The notes under the pieces were generated by a model, which was not told where the DNA came from, ran no database searches, and saw only the letters and a list, made by a program, of their open reading frames with translations. The position numbers were made by a program, and so were the translations under genes. From Metabacillus flavus (GTDB lineage Bacteria; Bacillota; Bacilli; Bacillales; Bacillaceae), in the NCBI RefSeq assembly GCF_018283675.1, contig NZ_JAGVRK010000001.1, positions 2,046,001 to 2,110,000 of the forward strand: 64,000 nucleotides of DNA, given 5' to 3'. Shown here piece by piece: positions 61,618 to 64,000 of this stretch. Position 1 is the stretch's first letter, and every line of letters begins with the position of its first letter.

Positions 61618-61737
61618 ATGACAGCTGCCAAAATCTTTCAATACCTATTTTCTCTGTCAGGTACAGCTATTCTTGGATGCTTTTACTACAGGATGTTTAA
61701 AAGGGATTCTTCAAAGGATCATAAACAAAAGCAGTAG
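61618..61737 (+). CDS. Candidate 39-residue forespore membrane protein
   Basis: ATG at 61618 with AAAAGGAG eight bases upstream, 39 codons. A hydrophobic stretch (KIFQYLFSLSGTAILGCFYYRMF) would span the membrane once; the C-terminal tail is charged (KRDSSKDHKQKQ). A sigma-G-like promoter lies directly ahead and cdaS, a sporulation gene, is divergent. I do not recognise the family. An alternate ATG at 61611 is in a different frame and less likely. Confidence 0.6.
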   Translation: MTAAKIFQYLFSLSGTAILGCFYYRMFKRDSSKDHKQKQ

Positions 61738-61798
61738 CCATCTCTTCGATTCGTGATATAATTCCTTCATTATGTCAATGAACAGAAGAGGTTAACTA

Positions 61799-63166
61799 AT
61801 GCTATCTGCACCTGCATATTCAGAAAAACTAAAGCAATTCAGCATCATCCTGTTTCCTATTCTTATTACCCAGCTTGGTCTTTACTCCATGACGTTTCTT
61901 GATACAACGATGTCAGGCAAGGTCAGTCCGGAGGACCTAGCAGGAGTGGCCGTTGGTTCAAGTATTTGGGTTCCGGTTTATACGGGATTAAGCGGAATCT
62001 TTATGGCTATCACGCCGATGGCCGGGCAGCTTGCAGGGGCTAAAAAGACAAAAGACATTCCCTTTACCGTCATTCAGGGGCTTTACCTGTCCATTTTCAT
62101 GACAGCTCTTATTATTACGGCAGGATTTTTCATTCTTAATCCTTTGCTATCTTTCCTCCCTTTGGAAGAAAAGGTGGAAGTCATCGCAAAAAATTATTTA
62201 ATTGCCCTTTCCTTCGGGATTCTGCCTCTTTTTCTTTACGGAGTTCTAAGGAGCTTTATTGACTCACTCGGCATGACACGGATTACCATGTGGATCACGC
62301 TGACAGCACTCCCGGTAAACTTTGTCTTGAATTATTTGTTTATTTTTGGAAATCTTGGCTTCCCCGAGCTTGGAGGAGCTGGAGCCGGAGTTGCCACTGG
62401 TATTACCTATTGGATAACAGCCATCATAACAATCGCTATTTTAACTCAACACCCTTCTTTGGCTTCTTTTTCCCTCTTTTCGCATTTTTATAAAGTGTCT
62501 TTGCAAAAATGGAGAGAAATTTTAGCGATTGGAATGCCGATCGGATTTGCTATTTTTTTTGAAACAAGTATTTTTGCAGCGGTAACACTGTTTATGAGCG
62601 AATACAATACAGTCACAATTGCTTCCCATCAGGCAGCAATGAATTTCGCCTCATTCCTATACATGATTCCGCTCTCCATTTCAATGGCGTTAACTATTGT
62701 CATAGGGTATGAAGCCGGGGCAAAAAGATGGAAGGATGCAAAGGAGTACAGTTATCTCGGAATCTTAATGGGAATTTGCCTGTCTCTTTTGACCGCAGCC
62801 GTCATTTTCTTTTTCAGAGGGTTTATCGCTTCGATTTATACCGAAAATGCTGATGTTCTCCAGTTAACGAAAACATTTCTGATCTATGCGATTTTCTTTC
62901 AAATGTCGGATGCGATTGCTGCACCGATTCAAGGAGCCCTTCGAGGTTATAAAGATGTCCAATTTACCTTTTATACTGCCCTGATTTCTTATTGGGCAAT
63001 CGGACTTCCACTTGGATATGTGCTTGCCCAATATACCAGCCTTCAGGCGTTTGGGTATTGGATCGGTCTGATCGCGGGGCTTGCTTCAGGGGCAATCGGG
63101 CTTTCACTTAGACTTGGAAGAACCCAAAAGCTTGTTCAGGACACCCCTTCGAAAAATTTGCAATAA
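61799..63166 (+). CDS. yojI: MATE-family multidrug efflux protein (YojI)
   Basis: 455 residues, twelve membrane helices. MATE motifs: LFPILITQLGLYSMTFLDTTMSGKVSPEDLAGVAVGSSIWVPVYTGLSGIFMAITPMAGQLAGAKK, LIALSFGILPLFLYGVLRSFIDSLGMTR, and MNFASFLYMIPLSISMALTIVIGYEAGA. It exports cationic drugs in exchange for Na+ or H+. Position between cdaS and bshB2 agrees with yojI of B. subtilis. The start has AGAGGTTAACTA-type weak site. A bidirectional terminator follows. Confidence 0.92.
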   Translation: MLSAPAYSEKLKQFSIILFPILITQLGLYSMTFLDTTMSGKVSPEDLAGVAVGSSIWVPVYTGLSGIFMAITPMAGQLAGAKKTKDIPFTVIQGLYLSIFMTALIITAGFFILNPLLSFLPLEEKVEVIAKNYLIALSFGILPLFLYGVLRSFIDSLGMTRITMWITLTALPVNFVLNYLFIFGNLGFPELGGAGAGVATGITYWITAIITIAILTQHPSLASFSLFSHFYKVSLQKWREILAIGMPIGFAIFFETSIFAAVTLFMSEYNTVTIASHQAAMNFASFLYMIPLSISMALTIVIGYEAGAKRWKDAKEYSYLGILMGICLSLLTAAVIFFFRGFIASIYTENADVLQLTKTFLIYAIFFQMSDAIAAPIQGALRGYKDVQFTFYTALISYWAIGLPLGYVLAQYTSLQAFGYWIGLIAGLASGAIGLSLRLGRTQKLVQDTPSKNLQ

Positions 63167-63167
63167 C

Positions 63168-63201
63168 AAAAACCAGTCCGGTATGTCCGGACTGGTTTTT
63201 T
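63168..63201. terminator. Terminator between convergent yojI and bshB2
   Basis: AACCAGTCCGG / CCGGACTGGTT stem with a 5-base loop and six T on the plus strand, with A-run before it. Confidence 0.88.
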
Positions 63202-63207
63202 CATTTC

Positions 63208-63867
63208 TTACCATTGATAATGCCAGTAGGTTTCTGTCTCAAACCAGTTCATGACTTGAGGCACGCCTTTTTTAAAGTTTTCTTCCATTTGCCTGATTAA
63301 GCCTTCTGTCTGAGAACGATGGGCTTTTAATGCTTCCATTTTTGTTTCAGCCACTTCCCTGATATCCAGTATTATATCAGGAGCACCGAGAACGTTTTCT
63401 CTATTTTTCGTAATAGCCAGGCAGTATGTTTCCGGGCGCTCTTCAGCAGGCATTCTTTTTAGTGCATGGATAACCGCTCTGCCTGTAGCATCATGGTCTG
63501 GATGAACGCCATGATCCGGATAAAACGTGACAATCAATGTCGGTTTTACCTCTTGGATGATACTTTCAATGCGGTCTGCGAAAAGATCGATATCTTCGAA
63601 CTCAAGTGTTTTATCCCTCATGCCAAGCATTCTTAAATCCGTAACATCCATTGCCTTGCATGCATCCTGCAGCTCCCTTTTTCTAATAAGCGGAAGTGTC
63701 TCGCGGTTAGCGAATAATGGGCTTCCCATATTTCTTCCCATTTCTCCCAGTGTTCCGCAGGCATATGTAACTGGTACCCCTGCTTTTCGCTTTAACGCAA
63801 TTAAACCGGCAACCCCAAATGATTCATCATCCGGATGCGGCAAAACAACCAATACATGTTCATTCAT
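63208..63867 (-). CDS. bshB2: N-acetylglucosaminyl-malate deacetylase BshB2 (bacillithiol synthesis)
   Basis: 219 residues. The PIG-L/LmbE fold is visible: VLVVLPHPDDESFGVAGLIALKRKAGVPVTYACGTLGEMGR and PDHGVHPDHDATGRAVIHAL, where His and Asp residues bind zinc. It removes the acetyl group from GlcNAc-malate in bacillithiol synthesis, the second step, and also in related conjugates. The start is 19 bases after the yojF stop with AAGGAG upstream, so the two form an operon as in B. subtilis. Confidence 0.95.
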   Translation of the reverse strand: MNEHVLVVLPHPDDESFGVAGLIALKRKAGVPVTYACGTLGEMGRNMGSPLFANRETLPLIRKRELQDACKAMDVTDLRMLGMRDKTLEFEDIDLFADRIESIIQEVKPTLIVTFYPDHGVHPDHDATGRAVIHALKRMPAEERPETYCLAITKNRENVLGAPDIILDIREVAETKMEALKAHRSQTEGLIRQMEENFKKGVPQVMNWFETETYWHYQW

Positions 63868-63886
63868 ATTAAAAAACTCCTTTTAT

Positions 63887-64000
63887 TCAAGATGGAAATG
63901 GCACTGTACTGATTTGCAGCGCAATGGCAAGTTTTCCGTCAGGGTGATGTCCAGCAAGAATCAAACGGTTTTGCTCATCGATGGTAAAATCCGTTAATCC
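63887..64000 (-). CDS. yojF: YojF-like DUF1806 protein, C-terminal end (5' end outside window)
   Basis: The minus frame from 64000 to the stop at 63887 encodes 37 residues: LTDFTIDEQNRLILAGHH and then PDGKLAIALQISTVPFPS. This is the end of the DUF1806 domain (YojF), usually just upstream of bshB2. Function unknown; most of the gene lies outside. Confidence 0.8.
   Translation of the reverse strand, partial: GLTDFTIDEQNRLILAGHHPDGKLAIALQISTVPFPS

Overview
The window looks like a chromosomal segment of a low-GC Firmicute of the Bacillaceae, close to Bacillus/Metabacillus. Evidence: AGGAGG-type ribosome binding sites, frequent TTG/GTG starts, hairpin-plus-T terminators, sigma-W/sigma-G type promoters, and gene order at the right end (odhB-odhA-yojO-yojN-yojM-LysM endopeptidase ... 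cdaS-yojI-bshB2-yojF) that I recognise from the B. subtilis yoj region. No phage, plasmid, CRISPR, rRNA or tRNA was seen.

Left part (1-36 kb): a mixed-strand series of short operons. These are the end of a formate dehydrogenase operon with a SalA/Mrp-like ATPase; a CsoR-controlled copper export locus (csoR-copZ / copA-ytkA-like); a FAD amine oxidase; molybdenum cofactor genes (moaB-mobA-moaC) that could serve the formate dehydrogenase; an alkylation-repair operon (adaA-adaB-alkA); three separate luciferase-like flavin monooxygenases; an amino acid permease; a TerD/zinc-ribbon/TerB fusion; a cardiolipin synthase; rpiA-quinone reductase; a peroxiredoxin and a TetR regulator; a sigma-W type Spo0M-like protein; YueD; a frameshifted VanW lipoprotein; panE; and transporters.

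Centre (36.3-37.0 kb): the gene for replication terminator protein (rtp). Upstream of it lie two 20-bp Ter-like sites in direct orientation, and the proximal one overlaps the rtp promoter. The window therefore appears to span a replication terminus. Consistent with this, nearly all genes to the right are on the minus strand, while the left part is mixed.

Right part (37-64 kb): a HAD phosphatase; an osmostress-type proline operon (proH-proJ-proA) without a T-box; ydjO with an unusual leader (consensus promoter, 33-codon ORF, terminator); a second pyrroline-5-carboxylate reductase; a LacI regulator; a PAS-STAS protein and a PP2C-like phosphatase; 2-oxoglutarate dehydrogenase (odhAB) with a probable cre site; the MoxR/VWA pair yojN-yojO; a SodC lipoprotein; a LysM/NlpC endopeptidase; a purine permease; sporulation diadenylate cyclase cdaS, divergent from a probable sigma-G-driven 39-codon membrane protein; a MATE exporter; and bshB2-yojF of bacillithiol synthesis.

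Intergenic regions carry three kinds of repeats: a 41-bp tandem array with GTCTGAC palindromes, a roughly 130-180 bp MITE-like family with terminal inverted repeats (two clear copies, one decayed), and one GC-rich structured element. The most interesting items are the Ter/rtp arrangement, the ydjO leader, the sigma-G small membrane protein, the poly-G frameshift in the VanW gene and the TerD-TerB fusion. All starts, families and sites were judged by eye; no database search was possible.
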